A stretch of 34,636 bases of DNA, taken from positions 1 to 34,636 of the forward strand of contig JAQUEZ010000056.1 in the NCBI GenBank assembly GCA_028684915.1, in the 5' to 3' direction. Below are positions 24,935-33,436 of the stretch, in pieces. A program made the translations under genes and the position numbers. The notes under the pieces are model-generated. The model saw only the letters and a list, made by a program, of their open reading frames with translations. It ran no database searches and was not told the DNA's origin. The stretch comes from Desulfobulbus sp. (lineage in GTDB: Bacteria > Desulfobacterota > Desulfobulbia > Desulfobulbales > Desulfobulbaceae). How positions within the stretch are numbered: the stretch's first letter is position 1; every line of letters starts with the position of its first letter.

Positions 24935-25570
24935 ATGAAAGTAGTCGCTTTTAACGGCAGCCCCAACAAAAACGGCAACACCTATCACGCCATCAAGATG
25001 GTTGCCGACGCGTTGGAAAAGCAAGGAATTGAGACCGAGATCATCCATGTCGGTAACAAGGCGGTTCGTGGCTGTCTTGCCTGCGGACAATGTGTCAAAA
25101 AAAGAAATGAGCAGTGTATCCAGGCTGACGATCCGGTCAACGAATGGCTGCAACTGATGAAAAGCGCCGACGGCCTGATCTTCGGCTCACCGGTGCACTT
25201 CTCCGCCATTGGTGGCACCATGAAATCGTTCATGGACCGCGCCTTCTATGTTGCGGGGGTCAATGGCGGCATGCTGCGCCATAAGGTTGGTGCCGCCGTG
25301 GTGGCGGTTCGTCGTTCGGGTGGCCTGCCGACCTTTAACCAGCTCAATAATTTTATCTGTTATTCCGAAATGCTGGTCCCGACTGCCAATTACTGGAATG
25401 TTGTTCATGGCACCCGTCCGGGCGAGGCGGTCAAGGATGAGGAAGGGGCGCAGATCATGCGCACTCTGGGCAACAACATGGCCTGGCTGATGCAGTTGGT
25501 TGAACACGGCAAGGGTGCCATCACCCCGCCGGAGCCGGAGAAAAAAATCTACATGAATTTTATCCGTTAA
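24935..25570 (+). CDS. Iron-sulfur flavoprotein (NADPH-dependent FMN reductase family)
   Basis: A 211-residue flavodoxin-fold protein. FNGSPNKNGNTYHAI (about 6-20) is the FMN phosphate loop. CLACGQCVKKRNEQC (about 47-61) is the compact C-x2-C-x2-C-x7-C motif of archaeal-type iron-sulfur flavoproteins, holding one 4Fe-4S cluster. FGSPVHFSAIGGTMKSFMDRAF is the second flavin loop. It would pass electrons to an unknown acceptor (quinone, oxygen species or a xenobiotic). AAGGAG lies 7 bases before the ATG. The HxlR gene diverges from it, 189 bases away, pointing to stress-controlled expression. Confidence 0.88.
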   Translation: MKVVAFNGSPNKNGNTYHAIKMVADALEKQGIETEIIHVGNKAVRGCLACGQCVKKRNEQCIQADDPVNEWLQLMKSADGLIFGSPVHFSAIGGTMKSFMDRAFYVAGVNGGMLRHKVGAAVVAVRRSGGLPTFNQLNNFICYSEMLVPTANYWNVVHGTRPGEAVKDEEGAQIMRTLGNNMAWLMQLVEHGKGAITPPEPEKKIYMNFIR

Positions 25571-25585
25571 CAGCCCCCTTCGCAA

Positions 25586-25626
25586 AACTGCCGAAGTCAT
25601 TGCCCCCCTTGGTGACTTTGGCAGTT
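25586..25626 (+). terminator. Terminator-like hairpin after the flavoprotein gene
   Basis: AACTGCCGAAGTCA (25586-25599) pairs with TGACTTTGGCAGTT (25613-25626), 14 bp with one G-T pair and a 13-base loop. A weak T-rich stretch follows. It lies 16 bases past the stop. Confidence 0.75.
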
Positions 25627-25652
25627 TCTTGCCAATAGCGTTTCTTCCATGA

Positions 25653-25690
25653 TTTGTCGTTCTCGTCGTTCGAAGTTTTTACGACGCCAT
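25653..25690 (+). repeat. Element right-end fragment (copy F)
   Basis: The right end reads in reverse GATGGCGTCGTAAAAACTTC, continuing into GAACGACGAGAACGACAAA, so this copy joins the family end to the CGAGAACGACAAA word. No left end was recognised. Confidence 0.65.
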
Positions 25691-26059
25691 CAGAATTTAA
25701 GAGGAGCAACAATCTTGCCCTCACCGGCAAGATCTCGGACCCACTTTAAACTCATTGCCAACCGTTCTCACATCCTTCAGGGCATCCTTAACTTTTTTTT
25801 ACAAAGGCTTACCCATGGCGGCCATTGCCCTGACGCCCTTGCAATGATTGGCTGTCCGTACATTTCCGGGGCACAGTCGCGTTACGCCCTGCTGAACTTT
25901 TTCTCTTTTTCCTTTCATCTCGGTATAATAACGGATTACAACAAGGTGTGTTCCGATGTTTACCCAATACCCGATGACCCTTTTTTGTATTTTTTTGATT
26001 TCTTTGAATCCATCATTTTTCGTTGCATGCAAATTTTTAATATTTTTCCCCCTACCTCT
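25691..26059. other. Gene-free stretch before the binding protein
   Basis: No supported gene. A perfect 8-bp hairpin ATCTTGCC-CTCACC-GGCAAGAT lies at 25712-25733. A TATAAT at 25924-25929 could be a -10 box for the gene at 26060, but no good -35 was found. The minus frame ending at the repeat (APLKF then TGA at 25690-25692) has in-frame stops close upstream, so it is not a gene now. Confidence 0.5.
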
Positions 26060-26836
26060 ATGCAACACCTGTTGCGACAGGTAACCGCCTTCCTGGCGCT
26101 CCTTGTCTGCCTCAGCCTCACACCGATTATTTCGACCGCAGCCACGCCTGACTGCATCCGCATTGCGACTCCGGTATTGGCTGGGGAAGCGAATACTGAT
26201 GGTTCAGGCCTTTATCTCGATCTGCTCCGGGCGGTGTACACTCCATTAAACATTGACCTTTGTATCGAGATCGTTCCTTTTAAACGGGTTGTTCACATGC
26301 TGCGTAATCAAACCGCCGACGCCTCGATCGCCTTTTATGCAGAGGAGAGCGACAACCGAATCGGTTTGGATTATTACATCAAATCAAGGGCGCCCATCGG
26401 CACTGAACGGTTGGTCGCCATTTTTAAAAAATCCGCCTTTCCCAACTGGAATTACCCACAATCGCTCAAAAAACAACGGGTCGCCTGGATCTTCGGACAC
26501 GATATCGACAAGGGCCTTGCAGTACCGATCGATTATCAAAAAATTACCTCCACCGCCCAGGGATGGAATTTATTAAAAGTCGGAAGAATCGATATATTCA
26601 TCGAGAGTTACTCCAATGCCCTTGCCGCTGGCAACGGACTTGACTATATCGATCTCAACCAATATGAGTTCAAAACCATTGCCGAAAAAAGCCTCTATAT
26701 GCCCTTTGCCAAAACGAAACGGGGACAAAATTTTAAAATGCTGTTTGATCGCCGCCTCCAGGAGTTGTGGCAGAGCGGTGAGCTCGATCAAATGTACCGT
26801 TCCTGGGGCCGCGAGCTGCCACCGGATGCTGATTAG
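26060..26836 (+). CDS. Periplasmic solute-binding protein (SBP_bac_3-like)
   Basis: A 258-residue protein with a signal peptide (QVTAFLALLVCLSLTPIISTAA). The pattern that follows is typical of family 3 extracellular solute-binding proteins: IRIATPVLAGEANTDGSGLYLDLLRAVY, ADASIAFYAEESD (about 90-102), and GRIDIFIESYSNALAAG, ending with LFDRRLQELWQSGELDQMYRSWG. Family members bind amino acids or act as sensors. No transporter gene is adjacent. Neither the ATG at 26060 nor one at 26027 has a Shine-Dalgarno; 26060 gives the cleaner signal peptide. It converges on nifV with a 6-base gap. Confidence 0.82.
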   Translation: MQHLLRQVTAFLALLVCLSLTPIISTAATPDCIRIATPVLAGEANTDGSGLYLDLLRAVYTPLNIDLCIEIVPFKRVVHMLRNQTADASIAFYAEESDNRIGLDYYIKSRAPIGTERLVAIFKKSAFPNWNYPQSLKKQRVAWIFGHDIDKGLAVPIDYQKITSTAQGWNLLKVGRIDIFIESYSNALAAGNGLDYIDLNQYEFKTIAEKSLYMPFAKTKRGQNFKMLFDRRLQELWQSGELDQMYRSWGRELPPDAD

Positions 26837-26842
26837 TGCCCT

Positions 26843-27991
26843 TCAGTGCGGATGACAGCACGTCAGAGCATCTCCTGTAAGAAAACAAAGCAATTCTTCA
26901 CTGGTCGGTTGGCGTTTTGTCTGGGCGGCGTGTTGGCGCAGGTGTGGCAGCACGGTTTGCGCCTGGGCCTGGTTAATATCGACTCCGATTTGGCGATAGC
27001 CCCAACAAACGGCATCCGTACCGGAATGCTTGCCCAGCACAAGTTCATGGCTGCGGCCCAATTCCAGGGGATCAATACTCTGATAATTGGCTGGATCACG
27101 CAGCAGGCCACTGACATGAATCCCTGATTCGTGGGTGAATATACCCGAGCCAACAATGGGTTTGTTGATCGGGATTGGACGACGTGAGGCCTTGGCCACC
27201 GCCTGGGAAACCGCTGCGAGTGACTGCGGGTTGATGCCGGTGTGGCGATGATAGAGTTGATACAGCGACATCACCACCTCCTCCAGGGGCGCGTTCCCGG
27301 TTCGCTCTCCCAAACCATTGACCGTGGTGTTGACATGGGTGGCGCCGCCGAGGATGGCGGCCAGGGTGTTGGCCGTGGCTAGGCCGAGATCGTTATGGGC
27401 ATGCATCTCAAGCTCAATCCCACAACCACTGCGTAGCCGTTCAAAGATGGCCTTGGTGGCAAAAGGGTCCAGCACACCCAGGGTATCGGCAAAACGAAAG
27501 CGCCGGGCTCCAGCCCGCTCCGCCGCCTCCACCACCTGCACCAAAAAATCAGGGTGCGCTCGGGAACTGTCTTCGCCACCGATACAGACCTCGAATCCTA
27601 AATCAAGAGCTTGGGCGGTCATCAGCCCGATTCGTGCTAGGACCCAGCTCCGATCCCGCTTGATTTTACGTTCGATCTGCTGATCGGAAACCGGGATCGA
27701 CAGGTTAAGGGTATGCACGCCCAACCCCTGGGCAGCCGCAAGATCGTGTTCGTGCATCCGACACCAGACCACCAACCGGGCCTGAAGATTGAGATCAACA
27801 ATGGCCCGGATCTCTTCCCTTTCCTGCTGCCCCATGGCCGGGATACCGATTTCAAGCTCCGCCACACCAGCGAGGTCCAGCATCCGGGCGATATTGAGCC
27901 GTTCCTCCAGGGTAAAGGCGACGCCTGCGGTCTGCTCGCCGTCGCGGAGGGTAGTATCGTGAATAATGATTTTTTGTCTATTGTCTGTCAT
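26843..27991 (-). CDS. nifV: Homocitrate synthase
   Basis: A 382-residue enzyme of the isopropylmalate/homocitrate synthase family. DTTLRDGEQTAGVAF (about 12-26) holds the catalytic Arg and metal-binding Asp. LEMHAHNDLGLATANTLAAILGGATHVNTTVNGLGERTGNAPLEEVV carries the HxH metal ligands and the GxGERxGNxxLE motif. HESGIHVSGLL and LGKHSGTDAV follow. It joins acetyl-CoA and 2-oxoglutarate to give homocitrate, the organic ligand of the FeMo cofactor. No other nif gene is in the window, so it is detached from a nif cluster; a lysine-path homocitrate synthase or citramalate synthase is less likely. AAGGAG 7 bases upstream sets the start. Confidence 0.88.
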   Translation of the reverse strand: MTDNRQKIIIHDTTLRDGEQTAGVAFTLEERLNIARMLDLAGVAELEIGIPAMGQQEREEIRAIVDLNLQARLVVWCRMHEHDLAAAQGLGVHTLNLSIPVSDQQIERKIKRDRSWVLARIGLMTAQALDLGFEVCIGGEDSSRAHPDFLVQVVEAAERAGARRFRFADTLGVLDPFATKAIFERLRSGCGIELEMHAHNDLGLATANTLAAILGGATHVNTTVNGLGERTGNAPLEEVVMSLYQLYHRHTGINPQSLAAVSQAVAKASRRPIPINKPIVGSGIFTHESGIHVSGLLRDPANYQSIDPLELGRSHELVLGKHSGTDAVCWGYRQIGVDINQAQAQTVLPHLRQHAAQTKRQPTSEELLCFLTGDALTCCHPH

Positions 27992-28355
27992 GCGCTTTCT
28001 CCTTGTATCATCCCCTTACTGCAGCAAAGCGCATTCCACTCCGGGACAGGGCTCACAACAGACAGCTATCCCCTCTTTTTCCCAAACGAAGTGAACTACC
28101 ATCTCCCCAAATGGCCCTATTACAATTCCACCTACCGTGGTTATCAATTTTTCATTTCTGTTGCTCAACCACAAAAACGCGACAATTTTGCGTCATTTAC
28201 GACAAATAGCTCTTTGCGGAAAAGGGCTTGCACCGCACACACTTTTGCACTATCTGAGAATGAATTAACCAACTGATCTCGCAGTACAATGGACCGCAGT
28301 CCCCCCCACCGAGGCTTCGGCCCTCAATGCCAGCCTATTTATTGCGGAGCCCCAC
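27992..28355. other. Divergent nifV/pncB promoter region
   Basis: No gene. It is more AT-rich than its flanks and contains a direct repeat CGACAA about 20 bases apart near 28180-28205. I found no convincing sigma54 site (GG-N10-GC with TGGCAC/TTGC) or TGT-N10-ACA NifA site for nifV. Confidence 0.4.
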
Positions 28356-29789
28356 ATGTCCTGCTCACCGCTGCTCACCGATCTGTACGAATTGACCATG
28401 CTCGCCGGCTATCTCGAAGAAGGGATGGCCGACAAGCAGGCGGTCTTTGATCTCTATTTCCGCCACAACCCCTTTGAAGGGGGCTATGCCGTCTTTGCCG
28501 GATTACAACCGGCGCTTGAAGACCTGGAGGGCTTGCGTTTCACTGAAGAGGAGATTGCCTACCTCCGGGGGTTGCATCTGTTCAAACCTGCCTTTCTCGA
28601 TTTTCTCAAACGGTTTCGCTTTCGCGGTCGCGTGCTTGCCCCTCCCGAAGGCACGGTGGTTTTTGCCCACGAACCCCTACTCACGGTCAGCGGCACCCTG
28701 GCGGAGACCCAGCTGGTCGAGGCCATGCTGCTGAATATCATCAACTTCCAAACCCTGGTGGCCACCAAGGCGGCTCGAATCTGTTATGCCGCTGGTGAGG
28801 CCGAGGTTATCGAATTCGGCCTGCGCCGGGCCCAGGGACCCGATGGCGGTGTTTCCGCCTCGCGTGCCGCCTGCGTCGGTGGAGCCAAGGGCACCAGCAA
28901 TGTGCTGGCTGGAATGCTTTTTGACCTGCCGGTTCGTGGTACCCATGCCCATAGCTGGGTGCAATCCTTTGCCGATGAACTGACCGCCTTTCGCGCCTAT
29001 GCAGCCTCCTTTCCCGACTCCACCGTGCTCTTGGTCGACACCTACGACACCATAAAGAGTGGCGTCCCCAATGCGATCATCGTGGCCCGCGAACTCAGGG
29101 AACGCGGATACACTCTTCGCGGCATCCGTCTCGATTCAGGCGATCTTGCCTACCTCAGCCGCGAAGCACGTGAAATGCTCGATGCGGCCGGATTTCCCGA
29201 GGTCCGCATTCTTGCCTCCAATGAAGTCGATGAGCAAGTGATCGACTCCATCCGCGACGAAGGCGGACGGGTCGACATCTACGGAGTGGGCACTAAGCTG
29301 GCCACCGCAGCCGGCATCGGTGGCGTTGCCTTGGGCGGGGTGTACAAGCTGGTGGCCATCGACGGCCAACCAAAGATGAAAATCACCAGCGACATGGCCA
29401 AGACCACCCTCCCCGGCATCAAACGGGTGCTACGGGCGGTGGGGCCGGAGGGCGAATACCTTCAGGATCTGGTCTGCCTTGAAGGAGAACCGGTCCAGGC
29501 CGATAACAAGGTTTATGATCCAACCAATCCATTGCGCCACACCAATCTGCCCACAGGAAGCCGCTTGGTCGACCTGCGCCAGGTGGTGATGGAGAACGGA
29601 CATCGCACCCTGCAGGCGGAATCGATTGAGACCATGGCAAAACGTTGTCGGCATGAACTCACGCTTCTCCCCAGGGGCTGCCGCCGTTTTGTCAATCCGC
29701 ACCGCTATAAAGTTTCGATCTCCCAGCAACTTAAAGCCCTACGCTGTACACTGATCGCAGGGGCAAGCACAAAGAGGGAGGCTCAATGA
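28356..29789 (+). CDS. pncB: Nicotinate phosphoribosyltransferase
   Basis: A 477-residue enzyme. [19 protein letters not shown] is the N-terminal signature. [34 protein letters not shown] (about 151-184) has the catalytic loop; GTHAHSWV carries the phospho-accepting His, and [23 protein letters not shown] lies in the phosphate-binding region. It makes nicotinate mononucleotide from nicotinate and PRPP, driven by ATP, in the Preiss-Handler salvage path to NAD. CGGAG 6 bases before the ATG sets the start. The stop overlaps pncA (ATGA), so the two are coupled. Confidence 0.93.
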   Translation: MSCSPLLTDLYELTMLAGYLEEGMADKQAVFDLYFRHNPFEGGYAVFAGLQPALEDLEGLRFTEEEIAYLRGLHLFKPAFLDFLKRFRFRGRVLAPPEGTVVFAHEPLLTVSGTLAETQLVEAMLLNIINFQTLVATKAARICYAAGEAEVIEFGLRRAQGPDGGVSASRAACVGGAKGTSNVLAGMLFDLPVRGTHAHSWVQSFADELTAFRAYAASFPDSTVLLVDTYDTIKSGVPNAIIVARELRERGYTLRGIRLDSGDLAYLSREAREMLDAAGFPEVRILASNEVDEQVIDSIRDEGGRVDIYGVGTKLATAAGIGGVALGGVYKLVAIDGQPKMKITSDMAKTTLPGIKRVLRAVGPEGEYLQDLVCLEGEPVQADNKVYDPTNPLRHTNLPTGSRLVDLRQVVMENGHRTLQAESIETMAKRCRHELTLLPRGCRRFVNPHRYKVSISQQLKALRCTLIAGASTKREAQ

Positions 29790-30373
29790 TGAGCAAGACC
29801 GCACTGATGATCGTGGATGTGCAAAACGATTTCTGCCCCGGCGGTTCCTTGGCCGTTTCCAATGGAGACACGATTGTTGAACCGTTGAACAGAGCCATTT
29901 TCCAGTTCGTTAACAAAGGACTCCCCATTCTTGCCAGCCGGGACTGGCACCCAGCCACCACCGCCCATTTCCAGCCCCATGGCGGCCCCTGGCCGGTCCA
30001 CTGCGTTCAACACAGCCATGGCGCGGCCTTTCATACCGCCCTTGAACTCCCCTGCTCGACCATTATTCTCTCCAAGGGCATGGATGAAAGCAGTGATGGC
30101 TACTCCGCCTTTGACGGCATTGATACCTCCTGCACACCCCTGGCGGATATCCTCAAAAAACTGGATATCACCCGTCTTTGTGTCGGTGGCCTGGCCACTG
30201 ATTACTGCGTCAAGGCCACGGCGCTGGACGCGTTGAACCGGGGCTTTGAGGTGGTGTTGCTGGGCGATGCGGTGGCAGCGGTTAATCTTCAACCTGAGGA
30301 TGGGGCCAACGCGATTGCTGAGATGGTGGCGGCTGGGGCAAAGGTGTTGCCGGTGGCTAAGTTGGTGGTGTGA
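29786..30373 (+). CDS. pncA: Nicotinamidase
   Basis: A 195-residue isochorismatase-fold enzyme. The catalytic triad is Asp11 ([14 protein letters not shown]), Lys97 (LSKGMD) and Cys141 ([14 protein letters not shown]). The metal site is Asp53/His55 (SRDWHP) with His72. It converts nicotinamide to nicotinate, the substrate of PncB encoded just before it. The start overlaps the pncB stop (ATGATGA; the second ATG at 29789 is also possible). Confidence 0.93.
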   Translation: MMSKTALMIVDVQNDFCPGGSLAVSNGDTIVEPLNRAIFQFVNKGLPILASRDWHPATTAHFQPHGGPWPVHCVQHSHGAAFHTALELPCSTIILSKGMDESSDGYSAFDGIDTSCTPLADILKKLDITRLCVGGLATDYCVKATALDALNRGFEVVLLGDAVAAVNLQPEDGANAIAEMVAAGAKVLPVAKLVV

Positions 30374-30472
30374 AATTTGAGGGGTTCGAAAAAAATTACA
30401 AATCAAAGGGCTATACTTCGTGAAAACAGTATATTACGAAGCGAGAAACGGTTTTTGGTTGTCCTTCAAAAC

Positions 30473-30548
30473 TGAGTGATTACCCGTTAGCAAAAGCCTA
30501 AGTACGAGAATTTCTGGGTATATTACTTGGCACTAATGAGTGATTACC
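30473..30548. repeat. 12-bp direct repeat TGAGTGATTACC
   Basis: TGAGTGATTACC occurs at 30473-30484 and 30537-30548, 64 bases apart, in the AT-rich gap before the HNH gene. An inverted repeat CTTCGT...ACGAAG lies just upstream (30416-30441). These could be operator sites of the island or traces of its insertion. The rest of 30374-30611 shows no gene. Confidence 0.6.
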
Positions 30549-30611
30549 AGAAACCGGCTAATATAACTTGTTGGGTTTCAAAAACGATTAAGTGAACCGT
30601 ACAAGGACATT

Positions 30612-31307
30612 ATGGCAAAGCGAAAGCGAATTCCGAACACTACGCAGGCAGAGATCCTTGTTCAAAGCAGGAGACGGTGCTGCATGTGCTATGGACTAAA
30701 TCGTGATGACTCCATCAAGAAAGGGCAGATTGCTCATTTGGATGGAAATAGAGACAACAACGAACCGGAAAATCTAGCTTTCCTTTGCTTCGATCATCAT
30801 GATGAGTACGACTCAACTACAAGTCAGAGCAAAGGATTGCTACGTGCAGAGGTGGAACAGTATAAGGAAGAGCTTCAGCGACACTTTGGCTCTTGGTCTT
30901 TAAACAGTGGACGAGATGCATTGCTTAACTTTCTGTCGTTCAATGCAGATTTAGACGCGGTTGCAGGGGCTGCAATCAAAGTTGGGAAGACACTGGTATA
31001 CTTTGGCGAGAACCTCGCTTTTGAGGTACTAACTCGCGACAGCGCAACGTACACAGATTCTGATCTCTATGTTCCATACATCGCAGCACTCGATCACTTC
31101 GCTTCTTGGGGACTTCTAACTTATACAGAAGAAGAAACCCAAGACCTTGAGGGAATGACGGCAGTATCGGTTCGGGTTAAGCGATCTCAATTTTGCGATG
31201 AGGTCGCGTGGCGAATGGTTGGAATAATTCGTGAGAAAGGTGAAAGCACGGCTGCTCTTGAGCGAAGTGCAGAATGTTATGGCTGGAACCCCCCAAGGCC
31301 ATTTTGA
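30612..31307 (+). CDS. HNH-motif nuclease-like protein
   Basis: A 231-residue protein. The N-terminal 70 residues hold an HNH-type zinc motif: CCMC (Cys23, Cys26) near the start, QIAHLDGNRDNNEPENLAFL with His42 and Asn54, then CFDHHDEYD with Cys59 and His62/63. The other 160 residues match nothing I know. HNH domains cut DNA or RNA, and such small ones are often found in defence or mobile loci. AAGGA 4 bases before the ATG. AT-richer than the genes upstream. A hairpin follows the stop. It might act with the ATPase pair downstream, but a 300-base gap separates them. Confidence 0.75.
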   Translation: MAKRKRIPNTTQAEILVQSRRRCCMCYGLNRDDSIKKGQIAHLDGNRDNNEPENLAFLCFDHHDEYDSTTSQSKGLLRAEVEQYKEELQRHFGSWSLNSGRDALLNFLSFNADLDAVAGAAIKVGKTLVYFGENLAFEVLTRDSATYTDSDLYVPYIAALDHFASWGLLTYTEEETQDLEGMTAVSVRVKRSQFCDEVAWRMVGIIREKGESTAALERSAECYGWNPPRPF

Positions 31308-31309
31308 TT

Positions 31310-31332
31310 CGACTAACACTTCTCTTTAGTCG
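31310..31332 (+). terminator. Hairpin after the HNH gene
   Basis: CGACTAA and TTAGTCG form a perfect 7-bp stem with a 9-base loop, starting 3 bases past the stop. There is no T-run. The remaining gap to 31607 shows no gene or clear promoter. Confidence 0.5.
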
Positions 31333-31607
31333 CGATGCCCATAACGGGTTGCGGCCTAGGGTGGGCAAGTGGGCAAGACAAAAGGGTTCGGACCAAGCTA
31401 ACTATCTGATCTGATAACATAATGGATTTCCCCCTATCTGTGTAACTTGCTGATATCACTAGACCGCGATATTGATTTTGGGGCAAAAATAGCGACTTTA
31501 AGAAAATTCGGATGCTCCAATGTCAATTCCAACAAAAACATTCTGCTGGCGAGCCGCAGATGTTCGCGTTGGGCGACACAAAAATCAGGATTTAAGGAAG
31601 ACATAGA

Positions 31608-32792
31608 ATGAAAATCAAGCAATTGAATATTGAAGGCTTCCGTTCCCTCCGGAATGTTAGCTGGTCGCCCGGAGATCTCAATGTCATTATCGGCCCGAAT
31701 GGTACAGGTAAATCTAATTTACTACGATTTATTGAATTGGTTTCCGTGTCAGCACAAGGCCGACTTGGCAAATACATTCAATCTTTAGGTGGAATGGATC
31801 CGATAGTGTGGGATGGCGTTGCTACTTCCATAAAGTTTGAGATGGAAACAACACCAGAGGGGGGAGAGCTAGGTCCTGAAACTTACGATCTTGAATTGGC
31901 ACGGCTGGGGGCAGGCAGTTCATATAAAGTTGAAAAAGAGCGGCTGATTAACTCTCACAAATTAAGGAAAGGTGTCGAAAGGAATCCTTTTAAATTTTTG
32001 GAACGAACAGGAAAGGCAGCTGTTATATTTGATGAAAGAGAACGAACCTTTAGCACACCTGAAGAGTTTGTATCAGACGAAGAAAGCCTCCTCTCTATAG
32101 CATCCGGGCCATTTATTAATAACCACTTCATTCCCCCTTTCCAGAAAGGGCTGGCGTCTATAGCCGTTTATCACGATTTGCACACCAATAAGGATGCATC
32201 AATCCGACAGCCCGCAATTGCTCGCATGGAAAAACGGGTTGACCCTGATGGGCAAAATCTTATTTCTGTTTTGCATACCCTGTACACAGGTGATCGCGAT
32301 TTTAAAAACGACATTAATTCCGCCATGCGAGCGGCATTTGGTGATGATTTTGAAGAATTAGTCTTCCCTCCTGCCTCTGATCAGAGAATACAACTAAGGG
32401 TTCGATGGAAATCGCTTAAGCGAGAACAATCAGCAGCTGAACTTTCTGATGGAACGCTTCGTTTTCTGTTTCTATTAACTGTGCTCGCAAGCCCTTCTCC
32501 CGCTCCAATTATAGCAATAGATGAGCCTGAGACTGGACTGCATCCCTCTATGCTTCCCCTAGTCGCGGAATATGCAGTTGATGCGTCCACGAGATCACAA
32601 GTTATTCTAACTACTCATTCTCCTCAGTTTCTCGATGCTTTCGTAGGAATTAGGCCAACCACAACCGTTGCGCAATGGCAAGATGGTGAAACTACCTTGA
32701 AAACATTACGAGGAGAAGAGCTTGACTACTGGCTGAAGGAATACTCGCTGGGGGCTCTTTTTAAGTCTGGAGAATTGGAGCAAATAGGATGA
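31608..32792 (+). CDS. AAA family ATPase (SMC/OLD-like)
   Basis: A 394-residue ATPase. IKQLNIEGFRSLRNVSW is the usual N-terminal strand, followed by Walker A GPNGTGKS (29-36). The signature-like AELSDGTLRFLFL lies near 279. Walker B is IIAIDEPETGLHPS (Asp305, Glu306) and the H-loop is TTHSPQFLDAF (His337). This is the AAA_21/AAA_15 layout seen in RecF/OLD-type proteins. There is no nuclease domain in the protein itself; the next gene supplies a TOPRIM-like one, and its start overlaps this stop by 4 bases. GGAAG lies 7 bases before the ATG. AT-richer than the pnc genes. The pair looks like a phage-defence module (compare RloA/RloB and AbiL), by inference. Confidence 0.85.
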   Translation: MKIKQLNIEGFRSLRNVSWSPGDLNVIIGPNGTGKSNLLRFIELVSVSAQGRLGKYIQSLGGMDPIVWDGVATSIKFEMETTPEGGELGPETYDLELARLGAGSSYKVEKERLINSHKLRKGVERNPFKFLERTGKAAVIFDERERTFSTPEEFVSDEESLLSIASGPFINNHFIPPFQKGLASIAVYHDLHTNKDASIRQPAIARMEKRVDPDGQNLISVLHTLYTGDRDFKNDINSAMRAAFGDDFEELVFPPASDQRIQLRVRWKSLKREQSAAELSDGTLRFLFLLTVLASPSPAPIIAIDEPETGLHPSMLPLVAEYAVDASTRSQVILTTHSPQFLDAFVGIRPTTTVAQWQDGETTLKTLRGEELDYWLKEYSLGALFKSGELEQIG

Positions 32793-33415
32793 AATTTATT
32801 ATTTTTGTTGAGGGCTATACTGAAAACAAAGCATTGCCTCAATTTCTGAAAAGATGGCTTGACCCCAAATTGCCAAATCCTGTCGGGATTAAGACTGTTC
32901 GGTTTGAGGGATGGGCAGAACTCGTCAAGGATGCTCCCTTAAAAGCGAAAATGCATTTGGAAGGCCCAGATCAAAACGAAATTATTGCTGTCATTTCTTT
33001 GTTAGATCTTTATGGTCCTACTTTTTATCCCATTCATTTAAAAGAAAGCAAAGAACGTTACGATTGGGCAAAAAATGATATAGAGGGCAAGGTCAACCAA
33101 ACCAAGTTTTTTCAGTTTTTCGCTGTTCACGAAGTCGAGGCATGGCTTCTAAGCGAACCAAACATCTTCCCTGTTGATGTGAAAAGAGCCCTCCCCCAAA
33201 AAGCCAGCCATCCGGAAACGGTGAACTTTAATGAACCACCAGGAAAATTACTGGAACGACTGTACCCTTTACACGTTGGGCGATCGTACAAGAAAGTGGT
33301 GAATGGCAAAGATCTTTTTGGCAAGCTTGATCCAAGCATTGCTTACAGTAAATGCCCTAGCCTTAAAGAGCTCTTGGACAAAATGCTGAATTTGGCACAA
33401 AATTTTAACCAGTGA
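32789..33415 (+). CDS. DUF4276 family protein (TOPRIM-like partner)
   Basis: A 208-residue protein. IIFVEGYTENKALPQFLKRWL (Glu8, Glu12) matches the acidic start of TOPRIM-type domains, and VISLLDLYG gives a conserved Asp73. HEVEAWLLSEPNIF (His114, Glu115, Glu117) is the DUF4276 hallmark. The fold is expected to bind metal and perhaps cut nucleic acid, as the TOPRIM part of OLD nucleases does when fused to the ATPase. Here the parts are on two coupled genes (ATGA overlap). Its targets are unknown. Confidence 0.78.
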   Translation: MKFIIFVEGYTENKALPQFLKRWLDPKLPNPVGIKTVRFEGWAELVKDAPLKAKMHLEGPDQNEIIAVISLLDLYGPTFYPIHLKESKERYDWAKNDIEGKVNQTKFFQFFAVHEVEAWLLSEPNIFPVDVKRALPQKASHPETVNFNEPPGKLLERLYPLHVGRSYKKVVNGKDLFGKLDPSIAYSKCPSLKELLDKMLNLAQNFNQ

Positions 33416-33436
33416 CAATGTCTACATGGATAGTTG

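Noticed and set aside
25799..26068. 89-codon minus-strand frame before the binding protein
   Set aside because: Overlaps the binding-protein start, has no ribosome site and no recognised motif.
27992..28355. Sigma54/NifA control of nifV
   Set aside because: No good TGGCAC-N5-TTGC or TGT-N10-ACA pair; the nearest (TGT-N9-ACA) has the wrong spacing.
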